Below are positions 16,972 through 25,853 of a DNA stretch of 53,426 bases, in pieces. Positions within the stretch are counted from its first letter, which is position 1. Every line of letters begins with the position of its first letter. A program made the position numbers and the translations under genes. A model generated the notes under the pieces. That model had not been told where the DNA came from and searched no databases. It saw only the letters and a list, made by a program, of their open reading frames with translations. Origin of the DNA: Candidatus Gastranaerophilales bacterium (GTDB taxonomy: Bacteria; Cyanobacteriota; Vampirovibrionia; Gastranaerophilales; Gastranaerophilaceae); assembly GCA_944323425.1 (NCBI GenBank), contig CALUSL010000014.1, forward strand, positions 1 through 53,426. The letters are read 5' to 3'.

Positions 16972-17643
16972 TCACCTGATATTAAAAAATTTGTGCACCT
17001 GCCCGATTAGTCTTGTATCAAGATATCGGGCAGTGAACTTTTTCATTGTTTTTTCTATAAACTCTGTCGAAACAGCAATGTTGTTTCCTTCCATTCTCGG
17101 CTGCAGTATCAAAGGAACTTTGTATTTTTCAGCAAGTCTAATACTTTCATTTATTTCAAAATCTTGTATTTTTTCATCAAAGACTATTTTTGCAAAAATT
17201 TCTTTTTCATATTTACGTGCAGTTTTGATAAAATCTTCGTGTCTCATAAATATGTCGCCGATTTTTGAAGAGGAATCTATTTTGAAATCCATTGATATAA
17301 TGTCTATGTTCTCTATAATTTCTTCAAGCGCATGTTCCATTGTTCCGTTAGTTTCAAGGTAAATTTTTTTATTGATCCGAGGCAAAAATTCTTTGAGAAA
17401 TTCAAAATGAACAAGAGGCTCACCTCCGGTGAGACTAATACTATGTATGGATTCTAAATCAAATGTTTTAATTTTTTTTAGCAGTTCTTCTGTTGTGTAA
17501 TTTGAACCGGTTTTAAACTCAGTGTCGCAATATGCACAGTTTATGTTGCAGCCGCAGAATCTGATAAAAAGCTGTCTGTAGCCAATATAAGGTCCTTCTC
17601 CCTGTATTGAGTCGAATATTTCATTTATTTGGGCTGTTTTCAT
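16972..17643 (-). CDS. queE: 7-carboxy-7-deazaguanine synthase (radical SAM)
   Basis: The 223-aa product begins with INEIFDSIQGEGPYIG, the QueE signature, then the CX3CX2C cluster C32, C36, C39 (CNINCAYC) and the SAM-binding LTGGEPL. QueE makes CDG from carboxytetrahydropterin for queuosine and related 7-deazaguanines. The start overlaps the dnaJ-like stop by 4 bp. Other que genes are not in the window. Confidence 0.9.
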   Translation of the reverse strand: MKTAQINEIFDSIQGEGPYIGYRQLFIRFCGCNINCAYCDTEFKTGSNYTTEELLKKIKTFDLESIHSISLTGGEPLVHFEFLKEFLPRINKKIYLETNGTMEHALEEIIENIDIISMDFKIDSSSKIGDIFMRHEDFIKTARKYEKEIFAKIVFDEKIQDFEINESIRLAEKYKVPLILQPRMEGNNIAVSTEFIEKTMKKFTARYLDTRLIGQVHKFFNIR

Positions 17644-18686
17644 TTTAAGTTCTCCCTAATTTTTTGCGTGGAATGTTTTTTTAACTCCTCGTACAATTCT
17701 TTTTCCTTTTGTGACAGGTCTTTGGGCATTTCTATTTTTACGGTGACAATTTCGTCTCCGATTCTGTCTTTTTTTTCGTCTTTTAATCCTTGTCCGGAGA
17801 TTCTGAATTTTTGACCGGATGTGGTAAGCGGCGGGATTTTCATGGAAATATTGCCGGAAACAGATGGAATTTCTATGGTAGCACCGAGAGCAGCTTCATA
17901 TGGGGTGATGGGAATGTCGCAAAGGACATTCAGACCTTCGATTTTGAATAATTTATTTTCTTCAATTTCAATGGTCAGGAATAAATCACCGTTTTTGCCT
18001 CCGTTATATCCTTTGTCCCCCTCGTTAGCAACCCTTATTCTTGCACCTTTTTTTACTCCGGCGGGTATCTTGACGTTAATACGTTTGTGTATCGATATTT
18101 CTCCGGTACCTTTGCACATAGGACATTTTGAACCGTTTATAAAACGTCTGCCTTCGCATTTTGGGCATTTTTCTGTATGCAAAACATTTACTGTTCTGGT
18201 TGTTCCGTTTATTGCTTCATCTATTTTTATAGATACTGTAAAATTAATATTTCTTCCGTTTTCAGGTTTTTGTTTTTTCTTTTGTTCTTTATGCTGTTGC
18301 TCGTTCTGGAAGAGTCCATCCATAATATTATTAAAAATTTTTGAAAAAGAATCTTTTGTCCCTTCAGTTTTTTTCTGTTTCGGTTTATCTTTTGAAACGG
18401 ATGAATACGCTTTATGTGCTTGAGTTCTGTTTGTTTCGGTATTTTCTGTTTTTCTTCGCGTATAACCTCTTAAAAGGTCATATTCCTTTCTTCTGTTCAC
18501 ATCCAGCAAAATTTCATAGGCTTCTGTTATTTCCTTAAATTTTTCAATACTCTCCTGAGTATTGTTATTCACGTCAGGATGGTATTTTCTTGCCATTTTT
18601 CTATAAGCAACTTTTATCTGCACCTCGTCTACTTCAGGGGTGATGCCAAGAATTTCATATAAGTCTTTGTTCAAATATTCTTTCAA
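17640..18686 (-). CDS. DnaJ-like co-chaperone with a single reduced zinc site
   Basis: The 348-aa product has a J domain (residues 7-72, HPD at 36-38), a charged linker to about 145 in place of the G/F region, and the two DnaJ C-terminal beta domains. The zinc region holds only two CxxC pairs (174-177 and 188-191) instead of four, so one zinc site rather than two. It is therefore neither a canonical DnaJ nor a CbpA (which has none). It would stimulate a DnaK partner. It sits between the bioF-like gene and queE in one minus-strand run. Confidence 0.85.
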   Translation of the reverse strand: MKEYLNKDLYEILGITPEVDEVQIKVAYRKMARKYHPDVNNNTQESIEKFKEITEAYEILLDVNRRKEYDLLRGYTRRKTENTETNRTQAHKAYSSVSKDKPKQKKTEGTKDSFSKIFNNIMDGLFQNEQQHKEQKKKQKPENGRNINFTVSIKIDEAINGTTRTVNVLHTEKCPKCEGRRFINGSKCPMCKGTGEISIHKRINVKIPAGVKKGARIRVANEGDKGYNGGKNGDLFLTIEIEENKLFKIEGLNVLCDIPITPYEAALGATIEIPSVSGNISMKIPPLTTSGQKFRISGQGLKDEKKDRIGDEIVTVKIEMPKDLSQKEKELYEELKKHSTQKIRENLK

Positions 18687-18698
18687 TGTTAATAATCC

Positions 18699-19901
18699 TT
18701 ACATGGCAAGTTTAATGTCATTTTTTGAAATTTCAACATATTCTTTAATGAGTTTTGGAATATTTTCTATTTCTTCAAAATTTATATCAGCCCTTAATGA
18801 AATTCTAAGTCTTGATGAGTTTAAGGCAACCGTCGGATGGCGTATAGGCAGAAGGTAGTATCCGTTATCGATTAGTTTACTTGCGCAGTTTTGTGTATTT
18901 TCGTTGCTTCCAAGAATTACCGGTACTATGTGGCTTGCACCTATAACTGGGAGATTGTAATCCTTTAGCATGTTTCTGAATTTCTCCGATGTTTTTAGCA
19001 AATTTGTCCTTTCTTCAGCAAGATTCGGAAGAATTTCAGTTATTACATAATATGTAAAGGCTATGTTTATTTCCGGTAATGCGGTAGAAAAAATTAGTGA
19101 ACGTGATTTGTTAATCAAATAATCAATGAGTATGCCATTGCCTGCACAAAATGCTCCCATAGATGCAATAGACTTTCCGAATGTTCCTATGATTAAATCT
19201 ATATCAGATATTGCATTAGCTTCTTCTGCGGCTCCGAGTGCATTTTTTCCGTAAATACCAAACGCATGTGCTTCATCAATGATAAGAATTGCATTATATT
19301 TTTTCTTCAATTCAATCAATTTCCCAAAATCACAAAAGTCACCGTCCATGCTAAAAAGTGATTCAGATACTATTATTGCGTTTTGGTACTCATTTCTATG
19401 TTCTTTAAGCAGTTTTTCAAGATGTATATAATCAAGATGTTTGTATCTGAACATTTTTGCTTCAGAAAGTTTAATACCGTCGATAATACTTGCATGATTC
19501 AGTTTGTCAGAGAATACAACATCTTTTTTATTCAAAAGAGAAGACATAATTCCGACATTGGCATGATATCCGCTATTGAAAAGCAATGCTTTTTCTTTTT
19601 TATAAATACTTGCAAGCAAAGATTCCAACTCGTGATAAATATACGAGTTTCCGGTAAGGAGTCTGGAAGACGCTGAGCCCAGAGAAAAATCACAATTCTT
19701 TAAAAAAGAATCAATGACCGCTCTGTTTTCTGCCAGCCCCAGATAATCATTAGATGAAAGGTTAAGATAAGACTTGCTGTCTATATCCAGATATTTTCCG
19801 TGTTTTTTTATCGGATTGATATTCCTGTGAAGAGAATTTGCTTTAAGTTCTTCCAGAATTTTTTTGTAGTTTTCGTACATGCTTTTATGAATATTCCTCA
19901 T
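18699..19901 (-). CDS. bioF: 8-amino-7-oxononanoate synthase / glycine C-acetyltransferase family
   Basis: The 400-aa product is an alpha-oxoamine synthase: SSNDYLGLAENRAV near the start, SASSRLLTGN, the cofactor-face DEAHAFGIYG, and the Schiff-base lysine in GTFGKSIASMGA. The family condenses glycine, alanine or serine with acyl-CoA; BioF, Kbl and serine palmitoyltransferase share these motifs. BioF is the likeliest reading, but no other biotin gene is here. An alternative start lies seven codons downstream (19880). It is first in a run with the dnaJ-like gene and queE. Confidence 0.8.
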   Translation of the reverse strand: MRNIHKSMYENYKKILEELKANSLHRNINPIKKHGKYLDIDSKSYLNLSSNDYLGLAENRAVIDSFLKNCDFSLGSASSRLLTGNSYIYHELESLLASIYKKEKALLFNSGYHANVGIMSSLLNKKDVVFSDKLNHASIIDGIKLSEAKMFRYKHLDYIHLEKLLKEHRNEYQNAIIVSESLFSMDGDFCDFGKLIELKKKYNAILIIDEAHAFGIYGKNALGAAEEANAISDIDLIIGTFGKSIASMGAFCAGNGILIDYLINKSRSLIFSTALPEINIAFTYYVITEILPNLAEERTNLLKTSEKFRNMLKDYNLPVIGASHIVPVILGSNENTQNCASKLIDNGYYLLPIRHPTVALNSSRLRISLRADINFEEIENIPKLIKEYVEISKNDIKLAM

Positions 19902-19938
19902 GGTGATGTGGACTAATATCTATGATACTACCAATATA

Positions 19939-20002
19939 TCTTTATATCACTAAAAGGTGAAAACCCTTGATAAATTTGAATCTTTACATTGATATAAAGA
20001 TT
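19939..20002. promoter_or_regulatory. Nested inverted repeats between divergent bioF-like and HEAT genes
   Basis: TCTTTATATCA (19939-19949) is an exact inverted repeat of TGATATAAAGA (19990-20000). A second dyad, AATCTTTA-N8-TAAAGATT, spans 19979-20002. Together they give three copies of a TCTTTA half-site in a divergent promoter region, which looks like an operator. No regulator can be named. Confidence 0.45.
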
Positions 20003-20077
20003 TTATAAGGAAATCGGGTTTTGAAAATTATTCAGATTATAATGAATACATCGATAATAAAGAATGGAGAAAGAAAA

Positions 20078-20371
20078 ATGCACGCAGACGCTATTAAACA
20101 TTTTTTAACACAACTTGAAAACGCTGACAACAAAAGTAAAAATGAAATCGAAAATATTCTTGTAAATATCGGTTCAGCAGCTGTTCCTGTTCTTGTTGAA
20201 GAACTTCAATGTGTGAAAGGTGTTGTAAGAGGCGTTGTTGCAATGAGTTTGATAAGAATCGGCGAACCTTCTGTTGAATGCTTGAAAAAAGTCGCTGAAC
20301 AAAATAAAGATTTTGAATGGGTTGCTAAATATCTCATTTCTGAAATTAAAGCAGAACGCAAAGCTGCTTAG
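20078..20371 (+). CDS. HEAT-repeat protein, 97 aa
   Basis: I place the start at the ATG at 20078, preceded by GGAGAAAGAAAA. The product MHADAIKHFLTQLEN... consists of about two HEAT/PBS-lyase-like helical pairs (AAVPVLVEELQCVKGVVRG and EPSVECLKKVAEQN). These act as protein-protein scaffolds. A monocistronic unit with its own terminator at 20431. Partner unknown. Confidence 0.7.
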   Translation: MHADAIKHFLTQLENADNKSKNEIENILVNIGSAAVPVLVEELQCVKGVVRGVVAMSLIRIGEPSVECLKKVAEQNKDFEWVAKYLISEIKAERKAA

Positions 20372-20430
20372 TAAATTTTTGCACAAGTTAGAGAGAATAA
20401 AGCGGCTCATTAAGTTTAGCCGAAATTAAT

Positions 20431-20459
20431 AAAAAGACCGTTTGTTTAACGGTCTTTTT
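20431..20459. terminator. Bidirectional terminator
   Basis: AAAAAGACCGTT-TGTTT-AACGGTCTTTTT is a perfect 12-bp stem with an A-run on the left and a T-run on the right. It separates the HEAT gene from the convergent CaCA-type exchanger gene. Confidence 0.88.
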
Positions 20460-20488
20460 GTTTTTCTGTAAATTATTTTTCCGGTCTT

Positions 20489-21553
20489 TTACATACCCGT
20501 GCCGAGAGGAACTGCCGAATTTGCTATCATATCCGAGACAATATATACGATGTAGACTAGATAAAATGCACCGCAATATAAAAGCATTCTCGGACAGAAT
20601 TTTTTGTCTTTATACAAATCAATGAAAATTATAATTGTTGATATGTATACCAGACCTATATTCACCAGTGATTCCATTCCGAATACCCACGGCGTAAGAA
20701 GAATACCTATGGCTGTGGGAATACAGCTTTGAAACACCATAGCACCGGTGATATTGCCCAGAGCAAGCGTATCTTTTGATTGTTTTATCCATAAAACGCT
20801 GTTGAACTTTTCAGGAAGTTCTGTTGCAATAGGCGCTAATATAAGGCTGAGTATAAGCGGGTTTATTGAAAATGCGTGTGCAAAGAACTTTATTTGCTCC
20901 ACAAAGAAGTGTGAAAATACGATTAATGCTGCAACTGATACTATTGCTTGCATCCAGATTAGAAAGATGTTGTAACATCCGCCGAACAATCTTGAACAAA
21001 GCAAATCATCTAAATCAGCATGTTCGCAATTTGCGGCATGCGAGCAGTTTAATGTTCTGTAAACATAGAATATATAGTAGCCGAGCAGCGCGATTGCTAT
21101 GATATATCTGATAGGTTGAACAGGTATGAATGCTGCAGCAATTGCCAGAGTGTAACTAACAAAAAAGAATTTTAAATCTCTGAACATTACCGTGTAATTT
21201 GCGTTCATTTCACGATCTCTTAATTTCATCTTTGAAAAGATAATAACAGCCAGACCGGTAACGAACATTGCAAGGGTACAAAGCAGAAACGGAGCCCCAA
21301 GGATTGCACCGATTCCGATTTCTTTTCCAGCCTCAATATTTGTTCCTGCTATGTATGCACCCAATATTGCAACAAGCGGCACAATTGTTTCCGGTAGTGC
21401 TGTTCCTACAGCAGCAAGTATGCTGCCTACGGCACCTTCATTAAGCTTGTACGCTTTGCCCATGTGTTCCACTGCATTTGTGAATACAACGCAGCATCCG
21501 ACAATAAGCAACAGATTTAGTAACGTCAGAAGTAAATGTAAAATTTGTTCCAT
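20489..21553 (-). CDS. Sodium/calcium exchanger (CaCA) family membrane protein
   Basis: The 354-aa product has about ten membrane helices and the two alpha repeats of the CaCA family: AAVGTALPETIVPL near residue 48 and LILAPIATELPEKFNSV near 238, each with the acidic ion-binding residue. A Cys/His-rich loop (CSHAANCEHADLDDLLC, about 170-186) between the halves is not typical and could bind metal. The transported ion is presumably calcium or sodium. Confidence 0.8.
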   Translation of the reverse strand: MEQILHLLLTLLNLLLIVGCCVVFTNAVEHMGKAYKLNEGAVGSILAAVGTALPETIVPLVAILGAYIAGTNIEAGKEIGIGAILGAPFLLCTLAMFVTGLAVIIFSKMKLRDREMNANYTVMFRDLKFFFVSYTLAIAAAFIPVQPIRYIIAIALLGYYIFYVYRTLNCSHAANCEHADLDDLLCSRLFGGCYNIFLIWMQAIVSVAALIVFSHFFVEQIKFFAHAFSINPLILSLILAPIATELPEKFNSVLWIKQSKDTLALGNITGAMVFQSCIPTAIGILLTPWVFGMESLVNIGLVYISTIIIFIDLYKDKKFCPRMLLYCGAFYLVYIVYIVSDMIANSAVPLGTGM

Positions 21554-21636
21554 GTTTTTTGTCTTTCTATTTATTCTACTATTTTCTGATTTTTGATTTA
21601 TAATATTTCAATAAGTTAAATTAAAGACTAAAATAT

Positions 21637-22599
21637 ATGAACTATCAAGACTTTACAAAAAATATCATCGAGGCGGATGATATAGTTATATTTTCGCATG
21701 TGAATCCGGATGGTGACACACTGGGCAGTATGATAGCTCTGTACCATGTGATAAAAAATAATTACGGAAAAGAAGCAGTTATGGTCGTCACAGGTGAAAT
21801 TCCGGATATATATGAATTTTTGCCGGAAATCGACAAGGCTGTAACCTTCGATAAAATTTCGAAAGATAAAGTGTTTTCTCTTGCAATAGCTATTGATATC
21901 GCAGCAAAGGACAGAATGGGAATGGGGGTATCCATTTTTGACCGAGCAAAGGTGAAAATGAATATTGACCATCATAAAACAAACAATGGTTTCGGTGACT
22001 ATTCTCTGATAATTCCGGATGCGTGCTCAGCCGGAGAAATTCTCTTTGATATGTTTGAAAATCTCGGTCTAAAGATAGACAAAGCCGTGTCTGATTCTTT
22101 GTATACATCGATATTGACAGATACGGGCGGATTCCGCTTTGAAAATACATCTGCAAAGACTTTCCAAATTGCATCAAAACTTGTGGAATATGGGACACAT
22201 GCCGGTGAAATAGCCAGATATTGCTTTGAATCGAAGCCCAAACCAATGGTTCTGCTACAGGCAAATGCCCTAATGAATGCAGAATTTCTTGAAAATCAAA
22301 AAATTGCATATACATGTATTACAATGTCGGATATGGAACATTTTCAAGCGAAAGAGGATTATACAGAGGGTATAGTCGGAGCTTTAAGGCAGATAAAAAC
22401 TACGGAAGTTGCTGCTGTATTAAAAGAGGTAAATGAACAAACGACCAAGGTCAGCCTTAGAAGTAAACATGTTGACGTAAGTAAAATTGCTGCTGCTTTT
22501 GATGGAGGCGGGCATGCTTTTGCTGCGGGTTGTACAATACAAAAACCTGTTAAAATTGCAAAAGATAAACTGGTAGAAGAAATAAAAAGATATCTATGA
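21637..22599 (+). CDS. nrnA: Bifunctional oligoribonuclease / pAp phosphatase (DHH-DHHA1)
   Basis: The 320-aa product has the DHH-family metal motifs: HVNPDGD at 21-27, a DIAAKDRMG region near 88, NIDHHKT near 109, a TDTGGFRF stretch near 163, and the DHHA1 GGGHAFAAGC near 287. NrnA degrades nanoRNAs and dephosphorylates pAp. It overlaps the next start by 4 bp. Confidence 0.9.
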   Translation: MNYQDFTKNIIEADDIVIFSHVNPDGDTLGSMIALYHVIKNNYGKEAVMVVTGEIPDIYEFLPEIDKAVTFDKISKDKVFSLAIAIDIAAKDRMGMGVSIFDRAKVKMNIDHHKTNNGFGDYSLIIPDACSAGEILFDMFENLGLKIDKAVSDSLYTSILTDTGGFRFENTSAKTFQIASKLVEYGTHAGEIARYCFESKPKPMVLLQANALMNAEFLENQKIAYTCITMSDMEHFQAKEDYTEGIVGALRQIKTTEVAAVLKEVNEQTTKVSLRSKHVDVSKIAAAFDGGGHAFAAGCTIQKPVKIAKDKLVEEIKRYL

Positions 22600-23462
22600 A
22601 GTTTATGAATATTTTCGAACCGATAAAAAAATATATGACAAACCTGATTAATCGTATTATTATTGACGATTTTCTGGGGATGGCAGCCGAGATGGGATTC
22701 TGGTTTGCTATCGGAATATTTCCGTTTATGCTGTTTTTGATGGCAATGTTTGGATGGCTGGGTAAAAAGTCTTTGATTCTGCCCATCTTGCATTTTCTTG
22801 ATACTGTTGCACCTACGGATTCCGTTAACCTTATAAAAGAGGTGCTAGAGGAAGTGATGATTTTTCAAAATGGCGGAATTATCGCTGTGATAGGCTTTTT
22901 TGTTACAGTCGCTCTTGCCTCAAATGCAATATTTGTCATCATAAAAGGCTTAAACAGAGCTCTTGGTATAGAAGAGCATCGCAATCTTCTTACGACCAGA
23001 GCACTTTCTGTATCTATGGTTTTTGTTAATGCTTTTATTATGTTTTTGAGCGTAAACCTTATCATTTTCGGAAAAGTTATTTTTGCGTTTCTGCTTAATT
23101 TCATAAACTTTTCTGCAAATTTTGTGAATATAGTATTGATAACAAGATGGCCTGTTACGTTTTTGGCGTTATATGTGATGGCATTTTTGAACTATTATAT
23201 TTTGCCGGCATGGGAAGGAAATGACAGGTTCAAGGGCAAAAGCGCACTTCCGGGAACTTTATTTTTCTGTATATGCTGGCTGCTTGGATCCTGGTTCTTC
23301 TCGATTTATATTAACAATTTGCATACTTACAATAGGGTTTATGGCTCAATCGGAGCTTTTGCAATGCTTATGGTCTGGCTGTATTATACATCTTTGATTA
23401 TGCTTATAGGCGGCGAGATAAATTCTCAGGCATATAACAGAAGCATAGGTAAAAATAATTAA
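22596..23462 (+). CDS. YihY/BrkB-family inner membrane protein
   Basis: The 288-aa product has about six membrane helices and the family pattern: AAEMGFWFAIGIFPFML early, NRALGIEEHRN near 125, and a final VYGSIGAFAMLMVWLYYTSLIMLIGGEIN block. The family was once misnamed RNase BN; the true role is unknown. It is coupled to nrnA by an ATGA overlap. Confidence 0.88.
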   Translation: MKFMNIFEPIKKYMTNLINRIIIDDFLGMAAEMGFWFAIGIFPFMLFLMAMFGWLGKKSLILPILHFLDTVAPTDSVNLIKEVLEEVMIFQNGGIIAVIGFFVTVALASNAIFVIIKGLNRALGIEEHRNLLTTRALSVSMVFVNAFIMFLSVNLIIFGKVIFAFLLNFINFSANFVNIVLITRWPVTFLALYVMAFLNYYILPAWEGNDRFKGKSALPGTLFFCICWLLGSWFFSIYINNLHTYNRVYGSIGAFAMLMVWLYYTSLIMLIGGEINSQAYNRSIGKNN

Positions 23463-23583
23463 TATAATTTCTTGTAAAACGCATTGAATACATCGACTTT
23501 TTAAAATAAAAATTCCTTTTTACTTGTTAATATTCGAAATGATAAAAAAAGAATATGAAAAAGTTTTGAATTAAGAGGCTTTT

Positions 23584-23607
23584 CGTCATAAAATCCTCCA
23601 TATGACG
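23584..23607. promoter_or_regulatory. Inverted repeat in the leader of the motility operon
   Basis: CGTCATA (23584-23590) and TATGACG (23601-23607) form a perfect 7-bp dyad with a 10-nt spacer, about 70 bp before motA in an otherwise A/T-rich 214-bp gap. It may be an operator or an mRNA hairpin. I saw no convincing FliA-type promoter. Confidence 0.4.
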
Positions 23608-23676
23608 GATACTCGAACACTCGTTCCTATGAAATGATATTGTTAAGTAATAGTATGGGGATGAAGAGGTTCCAAA

Positions 23677-24462
23677 TTGAATTTTCCGGCAATAATAGCA
23701 ATAGTACTTGCTGTCTTGATAATTATGTTCGGGCATCGTTCCGATTCTACTGCGATGATTTCGCTTATACAGCCTTCTGCTATACTTATAGTCCTTGGCG
23801 GTACGTTTTGCGCCTCACTGCTCAACTTTAACATGTCTACTTTGAAAAATGCGTTTAAAGCTTCACTTGAGGTTTTTTCGAACAGACAGCCGTCCCATAT
23901 AAAAGTAATAGATGAAATTATATTTTTGTCTCATCAGTCAAGAAAACAGGGACTTTTATCCCTGAGTCAGTACATAGACAGTATACATGACCCTTTTCTG
24001 AAAAGAGGTGTTCAGCTGGCTGTGGATTATAACAATCCGCAAATGATATATGACATATTAAAAGCGGAAATTTCTTTCACAGAGGAAGAAGAACTGATAA
24101 ATTCCCGGGTTTTTGAGGCGCTTGGCGGATATGCTCCGACATTCGGTATTGTGGGAGCTGTCATGGGACTTATTCAGATTATGAGTTATATTCAGCAGCC
24201 TGAAATTCTTGCTCAGGGAATTGCGACGGCTTTTGTTTCTACACTTTACGGAGTTGGGTTTGCGAATCTTTTATTTCTTCCTGTTGCAGGAAAATTGAAG
24301 TTAAATTTGAGAGAGAAAGTTTTGCTTCAGGAAATTATTCTACAGGGTATTGTGTCTATACAGATGCAGGAAGCTCCAATGGTTATTGAGGAAAAGCTGC
24401 TCGCTTATTTGAAATATCATGACAGGGAACACAATTTGAAACAAATATACGGACATAAATAA
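23677..24462 (+). CDS. motA: Flagellar motor stator protein MotA
   Basis: The 261-aa product starts at TTG with GAAGAGG about 6 bases upstream; this start gives the usual first membrane helix. It has four hydrophobic segments and the MotA landmarks GGYAPTFGIVGAVMGLI near 150 and ATAFVSTLYGVGFANLLFLP near 180. It forms the MotA5MotB2 ion channel around the flagellar rotor. It is the first gene of motA-motB-fliL-fliM-fliN. Confidence 0.93.
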   Translation: MNFPAIIAIVLAVLIIMFGHRSDSTAMISLIQPSAILIVLGGTFCASLLNFNMSTLKNAFKASLEVFSNRQPSHIKVIDEIIFLSHQSRKQGLLSLSQYIDSIHDPFLKRGVQLAVDYNNPQMIYDILKAEISFTEEEELINSRVFEALGGYAPTFGIVGAVMGLIQIMSYIQQPEILAQGIATAFVSTLYGVGFANLLFLPVAGKLKLNLREKVLLQEIILQGIVSIQMQEAPMVIEEKLLAYLKYHDREHNLKQIYGHK

Positions 24463-25203
24463 ATGAGAAACGACTATTACTCAAATTCTAATGATTATAT
24501 AAACCGCTGGGTTATATCTTATGCGGATTTTGTAACAATGCTTCTTGCCCTTTTTATGGTTATGTTTGCTGTAAACGGAATGGATGCAAAACATCTAAAA
24601 GATGTTAACAAGTCTATCGAAAAAGTTTTTGCTCAACAGCCTGCGCCGGAGACCACAAAACAGGAAAATGTTAAGAATTCTGAAATTTTAGAATCCGGAG
24701 AATCAATTCTTGAAGATGACGGAAAAACAGTACTGGAAGGCAAAGACGGGATATTGGAATCAGATCAGATTCTCGAAAAATTAAAGGACAATATCGATAT
24801 AAATAATAGCACAACATTGCTTAAAGAGTCTCGTGGCGTGGTTATAAGGCTTAATGATACCATGCTTTTTGATCAGGGTTCTGCTATAATAAAACCAGAG
24901 GCTTTATCAACTCTGGAAAGTATATCAGGAAAGCTCAGAGAATTTAATAATCCTATACTTATAGAGGGGCATACGGATTCAACTCCTATAAAAAATGAAA
25001 AATACCCTTCGAATTGGGAATTATCTACGGCAAGAGCAACTAATATAATTTCTTACTTGATAGAAAAACAAAAGTTTCCGCCTAACAGGCTATCAGCCGT
25101 AGGATACGGAGAGTATATGCCGGTAGCTGACAACAGTACTCCGGAAAATAAAGCAAAAAACAGAAGAGTAGATATTATCATTCTGAGTTCGGATAAGAAA
25201 TAA
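24463..25203 (+). CDS. motB: Flagellar motor stator protein MotB
   Basis: The 246-aa product has one N-terminal membrane helix with the ion-binding D22 in YADFVTMLLALFMVMFA, a linker, and a peptidoglycan-binding OmpA domain (about 125-243) with IEGHTDSTP and NRRVDIII. The ATG follows the motA stop directly. Confidence 0.95.
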   Translation: MRNDYYSNSNDYINRWVISYADFVTMLLALFMVMFAVNGMDAKHLKDVNKSIEKVFAQQPAPETTKQENVKNSEILESGESILEDDGKTVLEGKDGILESDQILEKLKDNIDINNSTTLLKESRGVVIRLNDTMLFDQGSAIIKPEALSTLESISGKLREFNNPILIEGHTDSTPIKNEKYPSNWELSTARATNIISYLIEKQKFPPNRLSAVGYGEYMPVADNSTPENKAKNRRVDIIILSSDKK

Positions 25204-25217
25204 TTGGAGATTGGGAT

Positions 25218-25838
25218 ATGGCAAAACCACAAAAAAAAGAAGATGCAAAACCTGAAAAGGAAAAACAACAACAGGACGGAGGAGGCTCAAACTCCATTAT
25301 TATCAATATTGTCACGACAGCGATTATTTGTGTGATTTTTATTGGTGTAAATTACTTTTTACAGTCAAATCTGCTAACGAACCATCTCAAATCAGTAACA
25401 GCAGAACAGACCGAAGAGAATACCGAAGAAAATCTTGACAAACCTCAAAAAGGTATTGTTGTGGAGCTGGGTGATTTCACTATGAACCTCAGTGATATTG
25501 AACCCAGAAGATATTTAAAAGCTGAAGTCGCAATAGAAGTAACAAATCCGGAACCGCTCCCGACAGAAGAGCCGGAAAAAGCTTCTGGAGGACATGGTGG
25601 ACACGGTGCACCGGCTGCACCTAATCCAAAAGATGCTATTATTGAAGAGATGGAACAGTACAAACCTGCAATTAGAGACGCAATTATTACTGTTTTATCT
25701 AGCAAAACATCTGATGAATTGTCTACAACTGCCGGTAAAGAACTCGCAAAACAACAGATTTCAGAATCTGTCAATGGCATATTTGACGGGGAAAGAGAAG
25801 TTATCCGTGTCAGCTTCGGACAATTTATTATGCAGTAG
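25218..25838 (+). CDS. fliL: Flagellar basal-body protein FliL
   Basis: The 206-aa product has a charged cytoplasmic N-terminus, one membrane helix (26-47), and a periplasmic domain ending in VSFGQFIMQ, typical of FliL. A Gly/His-rich insert at about 121-135 is unusual. FliL surrounds the stator. GGAG precedes the ATG. Its position between motB and fliM supports the name. Confidence 0.85.
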   Translation: MAKPQKKEDAKPEKEKQQQDGGGSNSIIINIVTTAIICVIFIGVNYFLQSNLLTNHLKSVTAEQTEENTEENLDKPQKGIVVELGDFTMNLSDIEPRRYLKAEVAIEVTNPEPLPTEEPEKASGGHGGHGAPAAPNPKDAIIEEMEQYKPAIRDAIITVLSSKTSDELSTTAGKELAKQQISESVNGIFDGEREVIRVSFGQFIMQ

Positions 25839-25853
25839 AGGGAGACTTATCTA

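Noticed and set aside
23463-23676. A FliA (sigma28) promoter before motA
   Set aside because: TAAA-like boxes exist, but none has a GCCGATAA-like box at the right spacing.
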